Shown: one piece after another, positions 38,809 through 45,426 of the stretch
Position numbering within the stretch: the stretch's first letter is position 1
Layout: each line of letters opens with the position of its first letter
Assembly: GCF_017573465.1 (NCBI RefSeq)
Contig: NZ_JAGEPF010000003.1
Location: 310,001 to 374,000 of the forward strand
From: Actinomadura violacea
Lineage (GTDB): Bacteria > Actinomycetota > Actinomycetes > Streptosporangiales > Streptosporangiaceae
Direction of reading: 5' to 3'
DNA length: 64,000 nt
Position numbers and translations under genes: made by a program
The notes under the pieces: generated by a model
Told to the model about the DNA's origin: nothing
The model's database searches: none
The model's input: the letters and a program-made list of their open reading frames with translations, nothing else

Positions 38809-38837
38809 CCCCGCCCCCGGGTGACGTGGGGGCGGGG
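38809..38837 (-). other. GC stem between the two tRNA genes
   Basis: CCCCGCCCCC and GGGGGCGGGG pair perfectly around a 9-nt loop. It may be a processing stem or a weak terminator between tRNA-Cys and tRNA-Arg. Confidence 0.6.
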
Positions 38838-38841
38838 CGGG

Positions 38842-38916
38842 AGACGCCGGTGGGATTCGAACCCACATGATCCGGAGCTGCAATCCGGTGCCTGGGAACC
38901 GTTCGGCCACGGCGTC
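38842..38916 (-). tRNA. tRNA-Cys (anticodon GCA), atypical anticodon loop
   Basis: A 75-nt cloverleaf: acceptor GACGCCG/CGGCGTC, D stem GCC/GGC, anticodon stem CCGGA/TCCGG with loop TTGCAGC, T stem GTGGG/CCCAC with loop TTCGAAT, discriminator U73, the cysteine identity base. Positions 37-38 are G and C rather than the usual A-A, so the MiaA recognition triplet is missing. CCA is not encoded. Confidence 0.9.
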
Positions 38917-38919
38917 GTG

Positions 38920-38937
38920 GCCCGCAAGGGAGCGGGC
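38920..38937 (-). other. short stem just before tRNA-Cys
   Basis: GCCCGC-N6-GCGGGC lies 3 nt upstream of the tRNA-Cys 5' end; it could guide 5' processing or end the leader transcript. Confidence 0.45.
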
Positions 38938-39029
38938 ACAGGGATCTTTCAAGGGGACCTGGACCGGGGAGAGGGCCACCGTTCCGGTCGGAAGGAGGGG
39001 CGGCCGTGACGCGCGGGACGCGCCTGGGG

Positions 39030-39089
39030 TCAGGGGGCCGCCCGCCGGGCGGGCCGGGAGCAGGTGCGTTCGCGGCATCGGCGCGTCAT
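39030..39089 (-). CDS. 19-codon Arg/Cys-rich upstream ORF before the tRNA-ligase operon
   Basis: ATG 39089 has GGAAGGAG at ideal spacing and reads MTRRCRERTCSRPARRAAP to TGA at 39030. Seven of 19 residues are Arg and two are Cys, matching the two tRNAs encoded directly downstream. Too short for standard gene calling. High GC favours Arg by chance, so the match is suggestive only. It could be an attenuator peptide that senses charged tRNA-Arg/Cys. Confidence 0.5.
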   Translation of the reverse strand: MTRRCRERTCSRPARRAAP

Positions 39090-39124
39090 GGTCTGCTCCT
39101 TCCCGGGGGCCGGTCGATGTGATG

Positions 39125-39154
39125 AGTATGGGCGGCGCCGCCGGAGGGACGCAA
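39125..39154 (-). promoter_or_regulatory. promoter for the leader-tRNA-ligase transcript
   Basis: On the minus strand TTGCGT (39149-39154), 18-bp spacer, CATACT (39125-39130). The rest of the 224 bp before the aldehyde dehydrogenase gene holds no other gene. Confidence 0.5.
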
Positions 39155-39313
39155 CGGGTTTTGCCCGGCGGTGGTGAGCGCGGTTTCGGCGGCGTTCGCC
39201 GCGGGAGGTTCCGTTCAGCGGAAACGCGCTGTTCCGCCGGCGGTGCGGCGCGGCGAGGCTGGGGTGACCGAGCCGCCCGCGGGCGCGGGCGCGTGTGCGA
39301 GGAGGAGCAGGCG

Positions 39314-40771
39314 ATGGCGTTGCTGGATCCCGGGACGTGGACGGGGAAGATCTTCACCGGCGGGTGGGCGGCCGCGGACGGCGGGACGCTCCCGGTCGTC
39401 GAGCCGGCGACCGGCGCGGAGCTCGGCACGCTGGGGAACGCCTCGGCGCGCGACGTCGCCGCGTCGGCCGCGGCGGCCGCCGCCGCGCAGCGCGACTGGG
39501 CGGCCCGCACCTACGAGGAGCGCGCGGCGGTGCTGCGCCGCGCGGGCCGGCTGTTCGAGGAGCACGCCGCCGAGATCCAGGACTGGATCGTGCGGGAGGC
39601 GGGGTCGGTGCCGGCGAAGGCGGAGCTGGAGGCGCACTTCGCGGCGGGCCTGTGCTACGAGGCGGCGGCGCTGGCCTCCCATCCGCAGGGGCTGGTGCTG
39701 CCGTCGGCGCAGCCGCGGTGGAGCCTGGCGCGGCGCCGCCCCGCCGGGGTGGTCAGCGTGATCGCGCCGTTCAACTTCCCGCTGATCCTGTCGATGCGGT
39801 CGGTGGCGCCGGCGCTGGCGCTCGGCAACGCGGTGCTGCTCAAGCCCGATCCGCGCACCGCGGTGTGCGGCGGCGTCAGCCTCGCGCGGGTGTTCCAGGA
39901 GGCGGGGCTGCCCGAGGGGCTGCTGCATCTGCTGCCGGGCGGGCTGGAGGCCGGGGAGGCGGTGGTGTCGGCGCCGCAGGTGCGGGTGGTGTCGTTCACC
40001 GGGTCGACGGCGGCGGGCCGCAGGATCGGGGAGACGTGCGGGCGGCTGCTCAAGCGCGCGCACCTGGAGCTCGGCGGCAACAACGCGCTCATCGTGCTGC
40101 CGGGCGCCGACATCGGCAAGGCGGTGTCGGCGGGCGCGTGGGGGTCGTTCCTGCACCAGGGGCAGATCTGCATGACCACCGGCCGGCATCTGGTGCACGA
40201 GAGCCTGCACGAGGAGTACGTCGCCGCGCTGGCCGAAAAGGCCGACGGGCTGCCGGTCGGGGACCCCGCGGCGGGGCCGGTCGCGCTCGGCCCGATCATC
40301 GACGCGGGGCAGCTCGCGCACGTCGACGCCCTCGTCCGCGACACCGTCGACGCCGGGGCGCGCCTGGCTGCGGGCGGCACCCACGAGGGACTGTTCTACC
40401 GGCCGACGGTGCTGGCGGAGGTCACCCCCGACATGCCCGCCTACGCGCGCGAGGTGTTCGGGCCGGTCGCGCCGGTCGTGCCGTTCGCGGGGGTGGACGA
40501 GGCGGTCGCGCTGGCGCGTGACAGCGAGTACGGGCTGTCGCTGGGGATCCTCGGCGACGTGGGGCAGGCGATGGCGATCGCCGACGCGGTCCCGACGGGG
40601 CTGGTGCACATCAACGACCAGACCGTCAACGACGAGCCGGTGGTGCCGTTCGGGGGGCTGGCGGCGTCGGGGAACGGGTCGCGGTTCGGCGGCCCGGACG
40701 CCAACATCGAGGCGTTCACCGAGACGCAGTGGGTGACGGTGCGCGGGGAGATCGCCCCCTACCCGTTCTGA
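39314..40771 (+). CDS. aldehyde dehydrogenase (benzaldehyde dehydrogenase-like)
   Basis: A 485-residue NAD(P) aldehyde dehydrogenase. VVSVIAPFNFPLILSMRSVAPALALGNAVLLKPDP is the cofactor region, HLELGGNNALIVL has the general base Glu, and HQGQICMTTGRHLVHE the catalytic Cys. NDEPVVPFGGLAASGNGSRFGG closes the active site. GGAGGAG precedes ATG 39314. Similarity to XylC-type enzymes suggests aromatic aldehydes. The 3' end overlaps the convergent TetR gene by 13 bp. Confidence 0.93.
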   Translation: MALLDPGTWTGKIFTGGWAAADGGTLPVVEPATGAELGTLGNASARDVAASAAAAAAAQRDWAARTYEERAAVLRRAGRLFEEHAAEIQDWIVREAGSVPAKAELEAHFAAGLCYEAAALASHPQGLVLPSAQPRWSLARRRPAGVVSVIAPFNFPLILSMRSVAPALALGNAVLLKPDPRTAVCGGVSLARVFQEAGLPEGLLHLLPGGLEAGEAVVSAPQVRVVSFTGSTAAGRRIGETCGRLLKRAHLELGGNNALIVLPGADIGKAVSAGAWGSFLHQGQICMTTGRHLVHESLHEEYVAALAEKADGLPVGDPAAGPVALGPIIDAGQLAHVDALVRDTVDAGARLAAGGTHEGLFYRPTVLAEVTPDMPAYAREVFGPVAPVVPFAGVDEAVALARDSEYGLSLGILGDVGQAMAIADAVPTGLVHINDQTVNDEPVVPFGGLAASGNGSRFGGPDANIEAFTETQWVTVRGEIAPYPF

Positions 40772-41418
40772 CGCCCCGCCGGCGCCCCGCCCTGCGCGGG
40801 CGCGCCCTGCGCGGGCGCGCCCTGCGCGGGCGCGGCGGCGCCGGGCAGGACGCCGTCGAGGTACTCGGTGACGGCGGCGCGCAGGTCGCCGCCGCCGGGT
40901 TCGGGTCCGGCGCCGGCGACCGCGTCGAACAGCACGCCCTCGATGAAGGCGATCAGCCGCGGCCCGTGCCGGCCGGGGTCGGGCGACCCCGCCTGCCGCA
41001 TCAGCTCGGACGCGCCGGCGCGGTACCCGCGTCCCAGCTCGTCGTATATGGCGCGCAGCGCGGGGCGGCGGGTCGCCTCCAGCGCCAGCTCGTAGCGGGC
41101 CAGTACCCAGGCGCGGTGCTCGCGCAGCTGCACCTCCAGCATCACGGCGACGGCGTCGATGAGCGCGGCGCGGCGCGGCCCGCGCAGGTCCGCGCCCGAC
41201 AGGGCCTCGAACCCGGCGAAGCGGCGCCGGTCCAGCTCGGTGAGGCGCCGCAGCGCCAGCTCCAGCAGCGCGGCGCGGGTGCGGGCCAGGTTGGAGGTGG
41301 ACCCGGCGGGCAGCCCCGCGGCCCGGTCGACGGCGCGGTGGGTGAGGCCGCGCATCCCGGCGGCGGCGAGCAGCGCGATGGCGGTGTCGGCGACCAGCTC
41401 GGCGCGCGGGGACGTCAT
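40759..41418 (-). CDS. TetR family transcriptional regulator
   Basis: A 219-residue regulator: HTH LLAAAGMRGLTHRAVDRAAGLPAGSTSNLARTRAALLELAL (the Y/H-x-F core is replaced by TSNLART, as in the PF17940 C-terminal group). The C-terminus is extended by a QGAPAQGAPAQG repeat. It is divergent from an FAD monooxygenase, with a 40-bp nested palindrome between them, so it surely regulates that gene and itself. Confidence 0.88.
   Translation of the reverse strand: MTSPRAELVADTAIALLAAAGMRGLTHRAVDRAAGLPAGSTSNLARTRAALLELALRRLTELDRRRFAGFEALSGADLRGPRRAALIDAVAVMLEVQLREHRAWVLARYELALEATRRPALRAIYDELGRGYRAGASELMRQAGSPDPGRHGPRLIAFIEGVLFDAVAGAGPEPGGGDLRAAVTEYLDGVLPGAAAPAQGAPAQGAPAQGGAPAGRQNG
40791..40835 (-). 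repeat. 15-bp in-frame tandem repeat in the TetR C-terminus
   Basis: Three copies of CCTGCGCGGGCGCGC on the plus strand encode the AQGAP repeat at the protein's end. Confidence 0.8.
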
Positions 41419-41437
41419 ACCCCGATCCTACCGCCCG

Positions 41438-41477
41438 CTCACTACAGGCGTAGTATCGGAACTACGGATGTAGTGAG
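41438..41477. promoter_or_regulatory. nested double palindrome, TetR operator
   Basis: Outer arms CTCACTACA (41438-41446) and TGTAGTGAG (41469-41477) enclose inner arms CGTAGT (41449-41454) and ACTACG (41461-41466) around ATCGGA. The outer pair is perfect and lies 15 bp from the monooxygenase ATG. Confidence 0.78.
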
Positions 41478-41492
41478 AAAGGGTGTTCCCCC

Positions 41493-42695
41493 ATGGCGCA
41501 CGCGATCGTGATCGGCGGCGGAATCGGCGGCCTCACCGCCGCGGCGGCCCTGCACGCCCACGGCTGGACGGTGGCTCTGCACGAACGCGCCGCCACCCTC
41601 GAACCCGTCGGATCCGGCCTGGCGATCGGCCCCAACGCGCTGCGCGCCCTGGACACCATCGGCGCCGGCGACCCCGTCCGCGCCCTCCACGCCTTCCACG
41701 GCGAAGGCGGCGTCCGCCGCGCCGACGGACGCTGGCTGTCGCGCACCTCCATCCAGACCGCCGCCGACCGCTACGGCGACCCGCTCGTCGTCACGCTGCG
41801 CGCCGCCCTGGTCGACCTGCTCGCCGACCGGCTCCCCGCCGGCGCCCTGCACCTGGACTCCACCGCCGCCCTCGCCTCCCCCGGCGACGCCACCACCCCC
41901 GCCACGGTCACCACCACCGCCGGCGAGCAGACCGCCGACCTCGTCGTCGCCGCCGACGGCATCCACTCCCCCACCCGCACCGCCCTGTTCCCCGGCCGCT
42001 CCCCCATCCGCTACACCGGCCTGACCGCCTGGCGCGCCGTCACCCGCGCCCCCGCCGGCGGCCTCACCCCCGCCGAGGCATGGGGCCGCGGCCTGGTGTT
42101 CGGCATCAACCCCCTCGCCGGCGACCGCGCCTACCTGTACGCCACCGCCCCCGCCCCCGAAGGCGCCAGCGCCCCCGGCGGCGACGAGCGCGCCGAACTG
42201 ATCCGCCTGTTCGGCGGCTGGTACGACCCCGTCCCCGCGCTGCTGGAGACCGTGGAACCGGCCGCGGTCCTGCGCAACGACGTCTACCACATGCCCCGGC
42301 CGCTGCCCGCCTTCCACCGCGGCCGCGCCGCGCTGCTCGGCGACGCCGCGCACCCCATGACCCCCAACCTCGGCCAGGGCGCCTGCCAGGCCATCGAGGA
42401 CGCCGTCGTCCTCGCCCACCACGCCACCGCCGCGACCCGCACCGGCACCGGCACCGGCACCGGCACCGGTGACCTGCCGCGGGCACTGGCCGACTACACC
42501 GCGGCGCGGCGGCGCCGCACCACCCAGGTGATGCGGCGCTCCCACCACCTCGCCCGCCTCACCGCCCTGACGGGCGCCGTGCCGGTCGCCGCCCGCGACA
42601 CCGCCGTCCGCCTCGCCGGGCTGCTCGGGCCGACCGCGCTCGTCCGGCAGGGCGACATGATCTTCCGGTGGCGGCCGCCCACCGAACCCGCCTGA
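41493..42695 (+). CDS. FAD-dependent monooxygenase
   Basis: A 400-residue group A flavoprotein monooxygenase: IVIGGGIGGLTAAAALHAHGW binds ADP, LVVAADGIHSPTR is the DG motif, and GRAALLGDAAHPMTPNLGQGACQAIED the GD motif. Size and motifs fit salicylate hydroxylase- and TetX-like enzymes. Its TetR-controlled divergent promoter implies induction by an aromatic compound or drug. An ACCGGC repeat encodes a Thr-Gly run near residue 320. Confidence 0.9.
   Translation: MAHAIVIGGGIGGLTAAAALHAHGWTVALHERAATLEPVGSGLAIGPNALRALDTIGAGDPVRALHAFHGEGGVRRADGRWLSRTSIQTAADRYGDPLVVTLRAALVDLLADRLPAGALHLDSTAALASPGDATTPATVTTTAGEQTADLVVAADGIHSPTRTALFPGRSPIRYTGLTAWRAVTRAPAGGLTPAEAWGRGLVFGINPLAGDRAYLYATAPAPEGASAPGGDERAELIRLFGGWYDPVPALLETVEPAAVLRNDVYHMPRPLPAFHRGRAALLGDAAHPMTPNLGQGACQAIEDAVVLAHHATAATRTGTGTGTGTGDLPRALADYTAARRRRTTQVMRRSHHLARLTALTGAVPVAARDTAVRLAGLLGPTALVRQGDMIFRWRPPTEPA
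42441..42470 (+). repeat. 6-bp microsatellite ACCGGC x5
   Basis: Five consecutive copies (last ACCGGT) encode TGTGTGTGTG within the monooxygenase; copy-number change keeps the frame. Confidence 0.8.
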
Positions 42696-42710
42696 CCCCC
42701 GGGCCCCGCA

Positions 42711-43583
42711 TCACCCGCCGGTCAGCGCGCGCACCAGCACCACCCACCGGTCGGGGTGGGCGTCGGCGACCAGCGCACCGGGCGCGATCCCCGCGGCGGC
42801 CAGCGCCGCGTCCACCCGCCGCCGCGGATACCGCTCCCGCAGCGACGCCCGCAGCGACCCGCCCCGCCCGGTGAACCCCAGGTCCACGCATCGCAGGTAC
42901 TCGCCCATCGACGCCGCCGGCAGCAGCGGCCGCGGCCGCCGCACCAGCCGCAGCACCGCGCCGTCCACCCGCGGCACCGGCCGGAACAGCCCCCGCGGCA
43001 CCCGCCCGCCCATCTCCCAGCCGAACTCCGGCCAGGTCCGCACCGTCAGCCGCGACCAGCGCCCGTACCCGCCGGTCCGCTTGCGCGCGTACTCCAGCTG
43101 CGTGATCAGCGTCGCCGACGCCAGGCCGGGCGCCGCCAGCGCCCACCCGACGATCCGCGACGTCGCGGCGAACGGGATGTTGCCCGCCAGGTGGAACGGG
43201 CCCGCCGGCGGACGCGCCGCCAGGAAGTCCCCGCTCACGCACCGCACGTTCTCCAGCGCCGCGCACCGCGCCCGCAGCCGCGCCGCGAGCCGCGGATCGA
43301 TCTCGTAGGCGATCACCCGCCCGGCGCGGGCCGCCAACGCGGCGGTGATGCGGCCGTCGCCCGCGCCGGCCTCCACGACCAGCGCGCCGGACGCGGGCAC
43401 CACGGCACGGGCGTACCGGGCGATCGCCGCGGAATCGGACAGGAAGTTCTGCGACAGCGCGCGCCGCGCATGCGCGCGCGAGCCGCCGTGGTGGTGCTGG
43501 TTCAGGGTCGCCGTCCTCGGCTTGCGGCCCCAGGCGGGCCGGCCGGACGGGCACCGAAGGCACCACGCAGCACGCGGCGGCAT
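42711..43583 (-). CDS. erm: Erm-type 23S rRNA (adenine A2058-N6) methyltransferase
   Basis: A 290-residue KsgA/Erm-family enzyme. RALSQNFLSDSAAIARYARA is the family opening, VVEAGAGDGRITAALAAR motif I, IAYEIDPRLAARL motif II, and HLAGNIPFAATSRIV the NIPF catalytic motif typical of Erm rather than KsgA. TRTWPEFGWEMGG and FRPVPRVDGAVLRL complete the fold. About 48 basic, Pro-rich residues precede the core; ATG 43583 is the best start, with a weak ribosome site. It should confer macrolide-lincosamide-streptogramin B resistance. Its 290-nt leader holds an attenuator. Confidence 0.85.
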   Translation of the reverse strand: MPPRAAWCLRCPSGRPAWGRKPRTATLNQHHHGGSRAHARRALSQNFLSDSAAIARYARAVVPASGALVVEAGAGDGRITAALAARAGRVIAYEIDPRLAARLRARCAALENVRCVSGDFLAARPPAGPFHLAGNIPFAATSRIVGWALAAPGLASATLITQLEYARKRTGGYGRWSRLTVRTWPEFGWEMGGRVPRGLFRPVPRVDGAVLRLVRRPRPLLPAASMGEYLRCVDLGFTGRGGSLRASLRERYPRRRVDAALAAAGIAPGALVADAHPDRWVVLVRALTGG

Positions 43584-43725
43584 CACCGCGAGCGTGACCT
43601 GCCGACGAAAGGCGGCAAAGCGCGGCCGGGCCCGTCCGAGATGGTCAATGGACGCTCGAAAGCCCTGGACCGCAGGGGACACCGGCGACGGCGCACGGCC
43701 TCACAGACCGCCGCACCAGCACGAG

Positions 43726-43755
43726 AAAAAAGGCGGGACGCCTACACGGCCCCGC
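43726..43755 (-). terminator. intrinsic terminator/attenuator in the erm leader
   Basis: On the minus strand GCGGG(GCC) pairs with (GGC)-GT-CCCGC, followed by CTTTTTT. Six consecutive T after a GC stem is rare in this genome. It starts 9 nt after the leader-peptide stop and precedes erm by about 140 nt. Confidence 0.75.
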
Positions 43756-43763
43756 AGAGAAGA

Positions 43764-43874
43764 TCAGGCGCGGGCACGCGCCCCAGGCCGGTCCAGGACG
43801 GGACGGGCCACACGCAGCCGGACATAGGCGGCGTGGCCGGTCCCCAGGACCGCGCTCTTGATGAAACAGGCCAT
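43764..43874 (-). CDS. 36-residue leader peptide of erm, with Arg-Leu-Arg motif
   Basis: ATG 43874 begins MACFIKSAVLGTGHAAYV and continues with RLRV at residues 19-22, ending at TGA 43764. TACGAT lies 7 nt before the ATG, so it is translated from a leaderless mRNA. R-x-R (RLR) is the known macrolide-dependent ribosome arrest motif of ErmD-type leaders. Stalling there would keep downstream RNA from forming the terminator. Peptide synthesis is inferred, not shown. Confidence 0.65.
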   Translation of the reverse strand: MACFIKSAVLGTGHAAYVRLRVARPVLDRPGARARA

Positions 43875-43881
43875 GCCGGCG

Positions 43882-43919
43882 ATCGTAGGAGACCACCCGC
43901 CCCGCCCCCAACAGGTTTT
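43882..43919 (-). promoter_or_regulatory. erm leader promoter, WhiB7-like
   Basis: Minus strand: -10 TACGAT (43882-43887), 18-bp spacer, -35 TTGGGG (43906-43911), preceded by an AAAA tract (43916-43919 region). An AT-rich block 3-5 bp before the -35 is the feature recognised by WhiB7 in other actinobacteria. Confidence 0.55.
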
Positions 43920-44003
43920 CCCCGGCCCCGGCCAGGCCCGGCGCGGCGGCGCCCTCGTAGGCTGGGCGGCCCGACCCCGTCCGCCACGCCGCCAGGGGGA
44001 GCC

Positions 44004-44993
44004 ATGGGCCGCGATCCCGACTACCTGGCGTTCCTGCGCCGCCGCCTCACCGAACCCGCGCCCCCGACCGGGCCCGGCGCCGCGGATCGCGGCGACGCCC
44101 GCGCCCGCGCGATCGAAGCGGCGCGCCGCGAGCACGCCGCCGACCTCGCACGCTCCCCACGCCCGCCCGTCCCCCTCGTCCGCGACCTCACCGTCGACGG
44201 CCCCGCCGGGCCCCTGCCCGCCCGCCTCTACCATCCCGGCGGCGACCGGCCCGCGCCCGCGATGGTGTACTTCCATGGCGGCGGCTGGGTCCTCGGCGAC
44301 GTCGACTCCTACGACCCCGTCGTACGGGCCCTCGCCGCCGCCAGCGGGGTCGCCTGGCTGTCGGTCGGCTACCGCCGCCCGCCCGAGGACCCCTTCCCCG
44401 CCGCGGTCGACGACTCCGTCGCCGCCGTCCGCTGGACCACCGCCCACGCCGCCCGCCTCGGCGTGGACCCCGCCCGCACCGGCGTCGCCGGCGACAGCGC
44501 CGGCGGGCAGCTCGCCGCCGCCGCCGCGAGCCTGCTGCGCGCCCCCGGACCCGCCCGCCCCGCCCTGCAACTGCTGGTGTACCCGGCGCTGGACCTGCGC
44601 GACGTCCCGCCCGCACCACCCGACCCCGACGGCCTGCCCTGGCCGCCCTCCGACGTCCGCCGCGCCCTGCGCCTCTACCTCGACGGCGCCGACCCCGCCC
44701 GCCCCGACGCGTCCCCGCTGCTGGACCCCGACCCCCGCGGCCTGCCGCCCGCGATCATCGCGCCCGCCGAACACGACCGGCTCCGCCCGCAGGCCGAACA
44801 GCACGCCGCCCGCCTGCGCGCCGCCGGCGTACCCGTCACCCTCATCCCCGGCACCGGCCTGGACCACGGCTTCCTCGGCTGGGGCTCGTTCGCGCGCCGC
44901 CCCGCCGACACCGTCGCCCGCATCGGCGCCGCCGTCCGCGCCGCCCTCACCGCCCCGCCCGCACCCGCGGAACCGCCGCCGCCCCCCGCTTGA
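44004..44993 (+). CDS. HSL-type alpha/beta-hydrolase (esterase/lipase)
   Basis: A 329-residue hormone-sensitive-lipase family enzyme: oxyanion-hole motif YFHGGGWVLGD, nucleophile elbow GDSAGGQLAAA, acid and His regions in AEHDRLRPQAEQ and GLDHGFLGW. AGGGGGA precedes ATG 44004, and TAGGCT about 45 nt upstream may be its -10. It is divergent from the erm leader promoter with ~90 bp between. It likely hydrolyses short acyl esters. Confidence 0.92.
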   Translation: MGRDPDYLAFLRRRLTEPAPPTGPGAADRGDARARAIEAARREHAADLARSPRPPVPLVRDLTVDGPAGPLPARLYHPGGDRPAPAMVYFHGGGWVLGDVDSYDPVVRALAAASGVAWLSVGYRRPPEDPFPAAVDDSVAAVRWTTAHAARLGVDPARTGVAGDSAGGQLAAAAASLLRAPGPARPALQLLVYPALDLRDVPPAPPDPDGLPWPPSDVRRALRLYLDGADPARPDASPLLDPDPRGLPPAIIAPAEHDRLRPQAEQHAARLRAAGVPVTLIPGTGLDHGFLGWGSFARRPADTVARIGAAVRAALTAPPAPAEPPPPPA

Positions 44994-45134
44994 CCGGCCT
45001 TGACCGTCCCCGCCGCGCCGCCGGGACGGCCGTCGACGTCGCTTGCCCCGCCCGTTTAACCGCCTTGACGTGGGCAATCACCATACGGAGCGGGATTTTC
45101 GCCGAACCTCGCCAACGGTTGAGGAGGACCCGTC

Positions 45135-45401
45135 TTGAGGGCGACGCACCAGATGCGCATGGTCCGGGCCGAAGCGTCCGGGACCGAGGAATGGGCCTGC
45201 CCGACCTGCGGCCGCCGGATGCTGCTGCAATGGCCGCCCCACTACAGCAAGCAGATCCTCGACCCCGGCGACGAGAGCGCCACCCACGTCGGCTCCTCCA
45301 CCGACCTGCCCGGCGAGCAACCCGCCCCCGGCACCCCGGCCTGCGACACGCCGCGCCGCTGGCTCCGCGAGACCGGCGTCGACCCCGCCGCCCCCGTCTG
45401 A
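45135..45401 (+). CDS. small zinc-ribbon hypothetical protein
   Basis: An 88-residue protein. ACPTCGRRMLLQWPP forms a CxxC knuckle; a second Cys (PACDTPRRWL) may complete a site. Then DPGDESATHVGS, a phrase I associate with small conserved actinobacterial proteins. TTG 45135 is chosen since GAGGAGG lies 7 nt upstream; ATG 45153 is an alternative. TTGACG at 45065 region is a possible -35. Function unknown. Confidence 0.7.
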   Translation: MRATHQMRMVRAEASGTEEWACPTCGRRMLLQWPPHYSKQILDPGDESATHVGSSTDLPGEQPAPGTPACDTPRRWLRETGVDPAAPV

Positions 45402-45426
45402 CCCCACCACCCGCACACCGCACCCG

